From a virus, in the IMG/VR virus record IMGVR_UViG_3300025131_000385, positions 1 to 25,350 of that record: DNA of 25,350 nucleotides; one strand, given 5' to 3'. Below the pieces are notes generated by a model. It did not search any database, was not told the DNA's origin, and was given only the letters and a program-made list of their open reading frames with translations. The position numbers and the translations under genes were made by a program. Shown here in pieces: positions 7,871-16,911 of the stretch. The stretch's first letter is position 1. Each line of letters opens with the position of its first letter.

Positions 7871-10773
7871 TAAAATGCCTGTTTATCTTGATTTTTTTCC
7901 AACATTGGTGTTTGCATCACGCCTTCTCGTTGTATTGCTCCATCTTTAGGTTGATTTACTTTATAATCTCCAATTAAAATTGCCTTTGCATTTGTTCCGA
8001 CTTCATTTGGAATAGTTAAATATTCTAATTCTTGTGGAACCAATTCAATAATACAATTCTCATCATCTATAAATATATCAGTAGCAAAACTATTGAGTTT
8101 AAGTTTTCTATCATAAAATATATTATTAAATTGAAGAAATCCACTTCCGGTAATTTGATTCATCACTCCGGCTTTAAGATTCAAAAAATTATAAATGTCA
8201 TGTGGTTTTTTAAACACACGTGTCGTGGATAAATCTAATTGACCTGGCGTTTCACCATATAATCCTTTATTAAAATTATTAATAAAATCTCTACTGGATA
8301 CTCTTTCTAAATAATCATCTTGAATAAAGTTATCATCTTTTTTTATTTTTTCTACTGAAGTATTATATTTGGAATCATCATCTAATCCACCTATGATTGC
8401 TTCAAGTGGTCTTTCGTCTTCCCCTATATATTTTGTTTTAAATGGTAAAAAATTAAAATCAGTTCCACCAAATATTTTAAAATCTTGACTTAATGCTGCC
8501 CCATCATTTACTACAATGTTTCTTGTCATTAAAGTTGTTTGAATTAAAAATCTCCTATCTCGTGTGTATCTAAAAACGAGTATTTTTATACTTTTTACGC
8601 CTGGAGTATTATACACATGAGTTGTTATTTCTTCTATTGATTTAGTATTCTGTATTTGTGTTAATATATTTTTTTTAATTGAATAATCTTCTGTAGATTC
8701 AGTATAGTGATTAAAATAAAAACTATTTTCTATCGCATCAATTTTAACTTTCTCATCTCCCCAATCTATTACTTGATATGTAAAATATGACTGTGCTAAT
8801 GTTACTTCTGGAAAAGTTGCTGACATATTGGAAGTAGAAACTCCTGTTAAAAAATCTGTATCACTAAATCCCTCAGGATACTCCGGAATATTATTACCCG
8901 CTACTTCTATTTGATTATCAAAATCTTGATAAGCTCCAGTAGACCTAAGATATATATCTATGTTTAATTCAACTTTTAAAGGATATGATGTAGTTAAAAA
9001 AGAATCTTTATTTGATCCTATATCATAATATAAAAGTTCTTCTTGGCTGCCCGATGATTTTGTATTTAAATAATAATCAATTTCTTCAAGAATATTATCA
9101 GGATCATTATTAATTCTATCAGTTTCTACAATATCATCTATGCCAAATAACTGAACATTATAACCTGGGTTTGTCGATTGGACTTGGGGGTCAAACATGA
9201 ATGTATCAAAATTTATTGGTACGTCAAATTCTGGTAAGCCCAATCTTCTATTCATTACCAATAAATTTTGATCTCCCCTCAATTGGAATTTATATTGAGT
9301 TCCATAATATCGGCTATCGGTTGTCGCTATCGGTTCACTTTGTAAATTAGTTAATAAAAAATTTGATATTTTTATATTTTCAAATTTTTCGGTAAACTGG
9401 TCGACTCGTTCATTATAATCTTGTTGATTATAGCCATCTTCATCCCCTCTATTTCCCCCATCAAGATACCCCAAGTTAAAGTCAATTTCTGGTGGTGGAT
9501 CAGGTGGATATATCACTACATCTGGTCTTGATCTCATCGTTGTTCTTTTTACATCCCATGGCGTTGTTAATTTATATCTAACAATTCTAGTTTGTGAATG
9601 TTGCTTTAAATAAGATTCGTAGTTAATATCAGGATCAAATGCTTTGGCTTCATAACTATAATAACCATTATAAAGTACAAACAAGTAATTACCATCTTGA
9701 CTGAATTCTATATCAACTGGATAAGTTAAATAATGATTATTATCTATCAAGTCAGCATTCGTACCTATATCTTGTATAGCAATATCATCCGTAGGTAAAT
9801 ACACTTCATTATTATCAAAATTCTGATCCATATAGGGAGTTCTTGTAGATTGTTGTAACATCGTATCATTTGTTTTTAATCTTAATGGAATAGTTTTTCG
9901 TCTTAAAGTCCCTTCATTATCAAAATCTTGTGTTTGAAATAGATAAGATTGATCTAAATTTATTTGAATTAAATTACCACCTCTTAGGTATTTCCACGCG
10001 TGTTCATGTAATGGGAAACCTTGCCAATATGTAGATACCATAGTGTTTGTGTGATTTGTTGTAGCGGTATCGTGCCATATAATACCACTACCACCTTCTA
10101 ATATGTATAATTTAGTTCCATTATCTCCAAAATTTATAGACACCGGTTCAAAGATAGCATTGGAAATAGATGATCCTACATCATGAGTATCAAAAACTTT
10201 TGTAACTCCTGATGAAAAAGAAAATGGATTTGCTAAATTATATTGTGCAAATACTGCTTTGTTTTTTAATCCCACGATAACTGCTACATAAAATTTAGTA
10301 CCATCAGGATTAAAATCAAATGCCTTCCAACGGCCCTCCAAGCCTGGGAGATCCCCGCCGGTTAAATTTGAATTGTCCTCAGTTCCTTGATCTTGCCTGA
10401 GCCATGTACCATCATCTTGAAGTACAAACCTCCGAACCCTTCCATTTGTAGTTAATATGAATAAATAAGTAAAATCATTATAATCAATTATTTTAAAATC
10501 TGTATGGGTCCCTTGATTATCAGCGGCACCATCCAGTGTAATATTGTTTTCAAATGCCAAATTAAAAGGACTAGTTGTATCTGTAATATCTCCAACTAAT
10601 TCAGCTGGCGGTAAACCGAACCACAATTGTTTATTTTTTTTATCAACATCCGACCAACTACCCAATGAAAACTTTTCTAAGTCATTGTCTAACCCCAGTT
10701 CTTTTATAGAACCAGATGGATAAATACCAGGTTTTTTTATTTTAGGATAAGTAATTCTCTTCTCGTATGCCAT
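7870..10773 (-). CDS. baseplate-associated protein: beta-propeller plus PKD-like domain
   Basis: A 967-residue protein starting MAYEKRITYPKIKKPGIYPS, coupled by TAATG overlaps to the genes on both sides. Residues ~80-430 contain repeated blade-like stretches: FNPDGTKFYVAVIVG, FGDNGTKLYILEGG and FSQDGNYLFVLYNG, the last followed by YKLTTPWDVKR. This 'DGt.lyv' pattern is typical of beta-propellers of the kind found in phage and bacterial surface proteins. Residues ~665-745 look like a PKD-type domain (DWGDEKV, then VYNTPGVKSIKILVFRY), followed at ~788 by AIIGGLDDDSKYNTSV. A similar PKD-plus-IGG arrangement occurs in the 1439-aa protein. No membrane segment or signal peptide. Likely a peripheral baseplate component that contacts host glycans or proteins. 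Domain calls are by eye. Confidence 0.55.
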   Translation of the reverse strand: MAYEKRITYPKIKKPGIYPSGSIKELGLDNDLEKFSLGSWSDVDKKNKQLWFGLPPAELVGDITDTTSPFNLAFENNITLDGAADNQGTHTDFKIIDYNDFTYLFILTTNGRVRRFVLQDDGTWLRQDQGTEDNSNLTGGDLPGLEGRWKAFDFNPDGTKFYVAVIVGLKNKAVFAQYNLANPFSFSSGVTKVFDTHDVGSSISNAIFEPVSINFGDNGTKLYILEGGSGIIWHDTATTNHTNTMVSTYWQGFPLHEHAWKYLRGGNLIQINLDQSYLFQTQDFDNEGTLRRKTIPLRLKTNDTMLQQSTRTPYMDQNFDNNEVYLPTDDIAIQDIGTNADLIDNNHYLTYPVDIEFSQDGNYLFVLYNGYYSYEAKAFDPDINYESYLKQHSQTRIVRYKLTTPWDVKRTTMRSRPDVVIYPPDPPPEIDFNLGYLDGGNRGDEDGYNQQDYNERVDQFTEKFENIKISNFLLTNLQSEPIATTDSRYYGTQYKFQLRGDQNLLVMNRRLGLPEFDVPINFDTFMFDPQVQSTNPGYNVQLFGIDDIVETDRINNDPDNILEEIDYYLNTKSSGSQEELLYYDIGSNKDSFLTTSYPLKVELNIDIYLRSTGAYQDFDNQIEVAGNNIPEYPEGFSDTDFLTGVSTSNMSATFPEVTLAQSYFTYQVIDWGDEKVKIDAIENSFYFNHYTESTEDYSIKKNILTQIQNTKSIEEITTHVYNTPGVKSIKILVFRYTRDRRFLIQTTLMTRNIVVNDGAALSQDFKIFGGTDFNFLPFKTKYIGEDERPLEAIIGGLDDDSKYNTSVEKIKKDDNFIQDDYLERVSSRDFINNFNKGLYGETPGQLDLSTTRVFKKPHDIYNFLNLKAGVMNQITGSGFLQFNNIFYDRKLKLNSFATDIFIDDENCIIELVPQELEYLTIPNEVGTNAKAILIGDYKVNQPKDGAIQREGVMQTPMLEKNQDKQAF

Positions 10774-11453
10774 TAAAACGCCTGGTCTGAATTATTCTTT
10801 TCTATACCATCGGGTATGATTAAAGTATTGGTTTTTAATCTTAGATCATTATCAAGTGAAACTTCAAAATCTTGATTATAATGAATTTTACTTAAATTTG
10901 TCTTGTCAATCAAGTCATCTGTAGTGGTTTGGTCGAAATCAATATTTAGAATTAAATTATTATCCTGTTCATTTAAATTTGTAATTGGTGCTATTGAACT
11001 ACTTCCATATGAATTCTCAACATTAATATTTTCTTCAAAGTTTCCAAAATTGTTTATTCTTGGTAAAACTGGATAATAATATGATTGGGTGAATTCATTT
11101 GTACCTTTCCACTCTTGAGCTTCATTTTCTTTTATAATTATTTCTGTATAAGAAGTTCTTGGTGTTCTTGAACCACTTGCTATACCAACACCATATTCTT
11201 CTTCAGGTACTAAAACAGGATTAGTATATATTCCAGTAACATTTTCAAATGTATAATTTCTTGGTATTATGTTATTCCAATAAAATATACTATTTGGTCT
11301 ATCTTTATTATTTGAATCAAACCCCAATTGTTGCCACATTGGTTTAACACCTTTGTACATTTTAGTCGTAGAGATATCTACATCATTCAATCCCGTATCC
11401 TTGAATGAGTCGTGGAATTTTCTATCTATGAATCCATTGTGTATAATTGACAT
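10773..11453 (-). CDS. 226-aa baseplate-region protein of unknown function
   Basis: I start this gene at ATG 11453-11451 (MSIIHNGFIDRKFHDSF), six bases after the stop of the 1439-aa gene. The purine-rich stretch GGAGGCGGATAAG just upstream, at the very end of that gene, serves as ribosome binding site. The same frame stays open upstream to an ATG at 11564, but that would overlap the previous gene by over 100 bases and has an implausible Trp-rich leader. The protein is acidic, Asn-rich and lacks recognisable domains. Tyr/Pro-rich stretches such as SYYYPVLPRINNFGNF may form extended arms. It ends in SDQAF, like the 967-aa protein's DKQAF, but this is explained at least partly by the shared ribosome-binding sequence. 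Located between two large baseplate-associated proteins; probably a linker or chaperone-like structural subunit. Confidence 0.55.
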   Translation of the reverse strand: MSIIHNGFIDRKFHDSFKDTGLNDVDISTTKMYKGVKPMWQQLGFDSNNKDRPNSIFYWNNIIPRNYTFENVTGIYTNPVLVPEEEYGVGIASGSRTPRTSYTEIIIKENEAQEWKGTNEFTQSYYYPVLPRINNFGNFEENINVENSYGSSSIAPITNLNEQDNNLILNIDFDQTTTDDLIDKTNLSKIHYNQDFEVSLDNDLRLKTNTLIIPDGIEKNNSDQAF

Positions 11454-11458
11454 AGTAC

Positions 11459-14400
11459 TTATCCGCCTCCAAATGAAATGAATAACCACCCATACTGTGG
11501 TGGTGTAGTCAAACCATCTCCTATTCCACCCACTTGAGCCCAAGTAAACCAAACATATTGCCAAGTATTTCCATCATCATCTACCCATATCGTTCCCGCC
11601 TCCCAACTTGGATTTGCAGGTGGAGTTCCACTTGGAAATTCTGGTATAGCGGCGGGTGGATAAATATAATTATTAGAATTAGTGTGACTTCCTCCTTGGG
11701 ATGCATCTGATTCATTTCCACTCGTATCAACTATTTGTAGGATAAACATATGCGGGTGGGTTGTTTGTGTTAAATTAGTTATTTGATATGTAAGTAGTTG
11801 CCCTTCTACCAATTCGTCATTAGGTGGAGATGATATTTCAATATATGACTCTTCAGTTGTATAATCATCACCATTATGATACACTGCATCATTTCCACCC
11901 AAAGAACCAGCTGGTAATCGTACTGCTATTTTAAAATAATCATAATCATATAGTCCAAATGCACCATTTGGTGGACCTACTCGAATCGTCAAATCAACAG
12001 CATATTCATTTGTTAATGAAGGGATAGCCGATTGTAAAGTACTGTTAGCCTGATACTCTATAATTGGTGCAGTTGTATCCTCTCCACCAAAGTCTTCATG
12101 GGCAGATTCTTGTATCAAAACAGTTGGACTCTCAGCCCAATTTCCAAAGTATATTGGTAAATCTACGTCCATTATGTCTGTAGATATATTTCGTATTCGA
12201 TATTGATATTCTAAACCTGGTACTAAAGTACCCCATTTTTCTTCCCAACCATCATCATAAAAAGTATTATTATCTTGATCAGTACTGTCGAGATCCGCAT
12301 ATTGAACGGAATCGTTGGAATGGCCATAAAACTCAGAGCTAAAACTACTCATTTTATTTGAGGCTCTCTCAGGATAAACTGGAAGGTTTGGATACTTATC
12401 TTCATAAGGTCCGAGTTCTGGAAAAAGGAAAAGAAGACCGCTTACTTGATAATTAATATGTGGGAGCTCCCACTCAGCACCATCAGATCCTGCTGCACCA
12501 TAATCTTCATCTACTTCGCCCCAGTCCACGTCACTTTTATAAAATGGCCCTATTGTTTGCCAAGTATCAGGTTCTATTGTAACACCATTTCTTGTCCATT
12601 CACCATTTGCTTTTTTCTGTATTTCAAAACCTATATAATTACCTCCGTCCTGATGCTCATTCAGGTATGGGTTAAATTCCTCTGAAAAACTTACACCAAA
12701 TGCATCTGGTGGAGTGGATGCATAATATACCCTGGGCCAAATCAAACGAATACCTGGTGGACGAACTGATAGAATACCCTCCATCCACGTGGCAGAATCT
12801 ATGAAACCAATATCTGCAGTTAGACTTGGAAGTATTTCCATTTCAAGACTATAAGGACTTTGATGATCATTAATATCAACCGACGCAACCTGATATATGT
12901 ATGATGGTCCATCATATTCAACCGTGGCATCCGTAAAGATTCCAATATTAATGTCGTCATGTGGGCGAGGACCTTCAGCATAACTAGTAATAAGTGGATA
13001 AAGTACAACATCACCGTCCAGGGCTCCACCTGGAGGACCAATTTGTGTTCTACGAACTACATAATGACTAAAGTCACCAACTAATGGAAAGGAGGTAGAG
13101 GTCCCATCAGCGACAATACCTTGTATATCACTGGCCGAGTCATTTGGATCTAATACTGTCCAAGTAAACTCTACATATTTGTATCCATCGACAGATTCTT
13201 GATTAATCAGGCCTTCGACTGCAGGTGTAGCCGGTGGAATATCAGCTATAGGAGTTTCTGTACTAGAAACCTCTGTACTTCTATTACCGACATCATCTAC
13301 GGCAAAAACACTATAAGTATATTCTATAAGTGGATCTAAACCTACATCAAGATGATTATAAGCTTCATTTGCGTGGTTTATTTGAAAATCTTGTGTATGT
13401 ATAATTTCGCTATGTCTGGTGCTGTTGCCATGACTCCAAGTACTATAAGACCTTACAATTTCAAAAGAAACAATGTCCATTGGTACTGGCAATTCTTCCG
13501 GTGGCATATATCTTACATTGATAGACTCTAAAGGAAAATCTATTCCATTACCCAATATCAATTCTACAGATGAAACTGGTGGTGGTGGTCTTGTATCATC
13601 ATATTCATATATTGCAATTAAATGAATATTTTCATCTACATTAAAATTCGTAATAGTTTCATTTTGAAAAATTGAATCAATACCTTCAATTGAATAAGCA
13701 TTAGATTGATTTACAAGACTTCCATCAAACCAACCTCTAAATTTATAATCTATTTCATTAGGATTGCCACTCGTTTCAAATGGTGCAATACTTTCTAAAT
13801 AATTAAGACTAATTTCAATATCTTGTTGAGCATTAATAATACTCGGATTGATAATTGATGAATCATCAATTCTTGGCGTAGGCATAATAAAAGAATACTC
13901 AGTTACTTCTGTTTCCTGATCAGGAACAACAAAAGTCCCAGCTACAGTACCATTTGTTTGATCTGCACCATTACCTTCAAGTAATATAGTGTCATAACTA
14001 TCTGGAAGTGATACTTGCCATGAATTTTCATAATCCTGATATGAAACATATTTCCTTACATTATTATCAAGATACCAAGGCACTTCATATAACCAGTCAT
14101 AAGTTCCACCGTCTAATTGTACTTGAATTGTTTGTTCATAAACATTCTGTCCTAACGTATAGTTAACACCATTTATTGTAAGGCTAGCATTATTGTACTG
14201 ACCAGACATACCAAACCAACCATCACCCGCAGAATCCCACAATGTAAGATTTACATATGGTTCAACTGGGGTATCTAAGTCAAGATCGTACTCTTCAGCA
14301 TCTAATACGACAGAAGAAGGGTATGCATCTAAAGTTACATTATAAGTATAAATACAAGTACCATCATCAACAGTTGCATCTGGATTATAATGTGTAGCCA

Positions 14401-15778
14401 TATATCCAGTATCATACCCCTCTTCTCCTTCTCGTAAATTTAAATTATCACGAGGTAAATTACCATTAATATCTGTAACGAGATTGCCGTTCGCGTCTAA
14501 TTCAACATTACCCGAAGTATCATCGGTACATCCAAAAACATAACTGTCACTATCATCATTTGGAGTTTGATATGGTGATAAGAAATTGTGATATGGTTGA
14601 ATTGATGTATAGTTAACTTTACCCAATACGTTTAAAATTTGTATTTTATCAAGTGTGTTTAATTCTTCTATTACTTCTTCACTTGCTCCAGCACTACTAT
14701 ACGGTGGTAATGGATTAATACCAACCATATTATATAATGATTTTACAAATGTTGAATTTTTATCGATTCCGCCTATTGAAGCAAAATTACTATAATCATG
14801 TAAATTCAATTCATAATTTGGAGATGGATTTAATAATATATTGGTTTGAAATTTTTCCCAAGTTTTTATTTTTCCATCTTTTACCCTATATATGACACCA
14901 GTTATTGAATAAAAACCTGGCTTTTCATAAAAGTGTTCAAACAAAACAGTATTTTCTAATAACTTAGGTTCGCTCGTATGTTCTAATTCAGTACCGTCAT
15001 CCCAATTTAATTTAAACAAATGACACCCATCATTTGATCCAGATATACTTGTAATGCCTGGTCGTCTAATCGTATTATCGAAATAATCCCCCACACCATC
15101 TCGTTTTGAAAATATATCAATATTCATACCAAAATTTTGTAAATATTGAGACTCTCCATAAGTGTTAGCACCTGCAGGTGGATTTTCTGGTAGAACTCTA
15201 CCATATTGTTTTGGTTCGAATTTTAAATTAATCTTACCTTCAGTTGCTAATTCATATTCGGTTAAATTTATTTGCTTATCATAATATCTATCTAAATGAA
15301 TTATATCATCATTGTTTGGATTAACTACAAATGGTAGTACTTCAATAGAAAATTTACCAGTATTGGATTCATCATAATCACCAGATCCGGCACCGATGAC
15401 ATCTCCCGCACCCACCGTAGGTAAAACAATATCACCATCTAGTGTATTTTCTAGTCTTGAACTCCAAATTTTTAATTTATAACTTTCTCGGTAATCATAT
15501 TCTTCAGTTAAATAAGGTTGAAGTGTTGATTCATTAAAATTATTATTTTCCCAATAATCACGATTATTTAATGTATAAGTACCAAGTGATATTCTCTTAT
15601 CAAGTTCTTCCTGTATTTCAGTACTACCTTCATTGAATTTTGGATTGAAATAAATTAAATCACGACCTTGGTGTGGTTGAAATACTCCCAATATATGAGA
15701 AGTATTGACATCACCAGCAGTATAGTGTCCAACAGATTGTGGAACTGCTATTTCATCAGCTTTCTTAAATGTAGCCAT
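11459..15778 (-). CDS. 1439-aa mosaic adhesin-like baseplate protein
   Basis: Starts MATFKKADEIAVPQSVGHYT; a GGAG site eight bases upstream supports this ATG. Segments by eye: an N-terminal region of unknown fold; a PKD-like domain at residues ~255-320 (FKLNWDDGTELEHT, then FYEKPGFYSITGVIYRV) followed by FASIGGIDKNSTFVKSLYNM; a split GCTD...DDGTCIY repeat at ~412-476; a VNLTLWDSAGDGWFG motif at ~510-525; an InlB B-repeat-like unit at ~673-724 (FRGWFDG, ending IHLIAIYEYDD); and about four fibronectin-III-like segments from ~739 to ~1360 (for example YTYSVFAVDDVGNRSTEVSS). It ends in an aromatic, Gly-rich tail (FISFGGG). PKD, InlB and FNIII folds bind proteins or polysaccharides and space out adhesins. 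Probably a long baseplate appendage involved in host contact. No catalytic motif, signal peptide or membrane helix. Confidence 0.6.
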   Translation of the reverse strand: MATFKKADEIAVPQSVGHYTAGDVNTSHILGVFQPHQGRDLIYFNPKFNEGSTEIQEELDKRISLGTYTLNNRDYWENNNFNESTLQPYLTEEYDYRESYKLKIWSSRLENTLDGDIVLPTVGAGDVIGAGSGDYDESNTGKFSIEVLPFVVNPNNDDIIHLDRYYDKQINLTEYELATEGKINLKFEPKQYGRVLPENPPAGANTYGESQYLQNFGMNIDIFSKRDGVGDYFDNTIRRPGITSISGSNDGCHLFKLNWDDGTELEHTSEPKLLENTVLFEHFYEKPGFYSITGVIYRVKDGKIKTWEKFQTNILLNPSPNYELNLHDYSNFASIGGIDKNSTFVKSLYNMVGINPLPPYSSAGASEEVIEELNTLDKIQILNVLGKVNYTSIQPYHNFLSPYQTPNDDSDSYVFGCTDDTSGNVELDANGNLVTDINGNLPRDNLNLREGEEGYDTGYMATHYNPDATVDDGTCIYTYNVTLDAYPSSVVLDAEEYDLDLDTPVEPYVNLTLWDSAGDGWFGMSGQYNNASLTINGVNYTLGQNVYEQTIQVQLDGGTYDWLYEVPWYLDNNVRKYVSYQDYENSWQVSLPDSYDTILLEGNGADQTNGTVAGTFVVPDQETEVTEYSFIMPTPRIDDSSIINPSIINAQQDIEISLNYLESIAPFETSGNPNEIDYKFRGWFDGSLVNQSNAYSIEGIDSIFQNETITNFNVDENIHLIAIYEYDDTRPPPPVSSVELILGNGIDFPLESINVRYMPPEELPVPMDIVSFEIVRSYSTWSHGNSTRHSEIIHTQDFQINHANEAYNHLDVGLDPLIEYTYSVFAVDDVGNRSTEVSSTETPIADIPPATPAVEGLINQESVDGYKYVEFTWTVLDPNDSASDIQGIVADGTSTSFPLVGDFSHYVVRRTQIGPPGGALDGDVVLYPLITSYAEGPRPHDDINIGIFTDATVEYDGPSYIYQVASVDINDHQSPYSLEMEILPSLTADIGFIDSATWMEGILSVRPPGIRLIWPRVYYASTPPDAFGVSFSEEFNPYLNEHQDGGNYIGFEIQKKANGEWTRNGVTIEPDTWQTIGPFYKSDVDWGEVDEDYGAAGSDGAEWELPHINYQVSGLLFLFPELGPYEDKYPNLPVYPERASNKMSSFSSEFYGHSNDSVQYADLDSTDQDNNTFYDDGWEEKWGTLVPGLEYQYRIRNISTDIMDVDLPIYFGNWAESPTVLIQESAHEDFGGEDTTAPIIEYQANSTLQSAIPSLTNEYAVDLTIRVGPPNGAFGLYDYDYFKIAVRLPAGSLGGNDAVYHNGDDYTTEESYIEISSPPNDELVEGQLLTYQITNLTQTTHPHMFILQIVDTSGNESDASQGGSHTNSNNYIYPPAAIPEFPSGTPPANPSWEAGTIWVDDDGNTWQYVWFTWAQVGGIGDGLTTPPQYGWLFISFGGG
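11466..11470 (-). promoter_or_regulatory. ribosome binding site fixing the start of the 226-aa gene
   Basis: GGAGG lies within the final codons of the 1439-aa gene, 12 bases before ATG 11453-11451, with a second GGA nearer the start. It favours that ATG over the in-frame ATG at 11564. Confidence 0.5.
14350..14541 (-). repeat. single split copy of the GCTD...DDGSC motif
   Basis: Inside the 1439-aa protein, YVFGCTDD and MATHYNPDATVDDGTCIY match the two halves of the 30-residue repeat found in tandem at 17701-18060. Here the halves are separated by an insertion of roughly 35 residues rich in Asp, Asn and Gly. Both cysteines are retained. Confidence 0.7.
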
Positions 15779-15804
15779 TCGCTGTACTCCACATCAAGTT
15801 ATAA

Positions 15805-16911
15805 TTAACCGGGTTTATATCCACGAGCTAGTAATAAATCACTACGACTGATTACCTCTACTTTACATCGATTGCCCAATTCACTATTTGCCACAAGTGC
15901 TCCATCTGAGTCTTTGTGATTTAACCAAAATTGTGTATCGTATACGAATTCAGCATATATAGCTGCAACTGTAGGAACTACTGGATTATAAGTCGCACAA
16001 ATAAAAAACCATTCGTTTAAATCATCAGTTGGAATTTGAACATAATTATATCGATATCCAGCATTCAATTCAATATCAGTTGGAACTGTGTCAATCTTGG
16101 GGTTATCTGATGTACCAAAATGACTGTCATGAGTTATTGGAGTAAAAGAATCATATACGACCAATCTTAAAAATCTTTCATAATTACCAGCATCTTGATG
16201 AGTAAATGTATCCAATCTAAATCCATAAGGACTTTCAACTGATGTTGGATTTCCAAAATTAAACAAAGTTCCTCCGCCTGTTTTTCCAACAAACCTAACC
16301 CACATAGTTATGGTAAAACCTTCCATTAAAAATGATGGGCCAACATTATTATTTACAGTAACTTCTTTTTGAAACTCAAGCTCGTCATTTGGATTTCTTA
16401 ATATAATGGCTTGATTTGGTTTTCTTATTTTTAAAAATCCACTTGATTTATTTTCATATTCGGGTCGTTGATCTGGAATTTCTTGAACGACATTATCAAC
16501 ATCACCTAAATAAGTGTTAAGTCGATTTCGCATTGACTCAAGTGTTTTACCTTGATTCAAATTATTTGCTTGGTCATCTAATCGTGTTATGAATGCACTT
16601 GGTGTATCTCCTTCACTTATACGAGAACCTGAATCTGCTGCTCCGCCATCCGGTATAAATTCACCAGCACCATCGTCATCTATATCATCAAATAATGGCG
16701 CCGCACCAATCAAATTATTAAAATCTTGAAAAAACTTATCAACATCATCTTGTCTGGTTCTTTGATAAGGTAATAATTCAAATATAGTTGTATCTAATAC
16801 TTCACGTGCCTTTTCTGGATTTATTTTAGTGCCAATTTTAGGTTTTGTTAACTGACTTAAATTTAATACGTTTATGAAATAGCTTTTTCTTCTAACTACA
16901 CGTATCGGCAT
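15805..16911 (-). CDS. LamG-like (concanavalin fold) baseplate-region protein
   Basis: A 368-residue protein starting MPIRVVRRKSYFINVLNLSQ with a GAGGTG binding site; its ATG overlaps the preceding stop (TAATG). The N-terminal ~180 residues are mostly charged, with a helix-forming stretch (KAREVLDTTIFELLPYQRT) and an Asp/Gly-rich linker. From ~residue 185 the sequence follows the LamG/laminin-G-like pattern: FLMEGFTITMWVRFVGKTGG, TLFNFGNP, LRLVVYDS, and a YNYVQIPTDDLNEWFFICAT strand pair where 'W..i..tyn' is the usual LamG signature. Such domains commonly bind carbohydrates or cell-surface proteins. It lies between the GCTD-repeat protein and the 1439-aa mosaic. Likely a virion attachment protein. 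The N-terminal part may anchor it to the baseplate, which is inference. Confidence 0.6.
   Translation of the reverse strand: MPIRVVRRKSYFINVLNLSQLTKPKIGTKINPEKAREVLDTTIFELLPYQRTRQDDVDKFFQDFNNLIGAAPLFDDIDDDGAGEFIPDGGAADSGSRISEGDTPSAFITRLDDQANNLNQGKTLESMRNRLNTYLGDVDNVVQEIPDQRPEYENKSSGFLKIRKPNQAIILRNPNDELEFQKEVTVNNNVGPSFLMEGFTITMWVRFVGKTGGGTLFNFGNPTSVESPYGFRLDTFTHQDAGNYERFLRLVVYDSFTPITHDSHFGTSDNPKIDTVPTDIELNAGYRYNYVQIPTDDLNEWFFICATYNPVVPTVAAIYAEFVYDTQFWLNHKDSDGALVANSELGNRCKVEVISRSDLLLARGYKPG

Noticed and set aside
7870-11453. Paralogy of the 226-aa and 967-aa proteins from the shared QAF ending
   Set aside because: Similarity does not extend upstream of the last few residues and is explained by the shared gene-junction sequence.
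11454-11564. Longer start for the 226-aa gene at ATG 11564
   Set aside because: It would overlap the 1439-aa gene by more than 100 bases and add an improbable leader; a good purine-rich site sits before ATG 11453.
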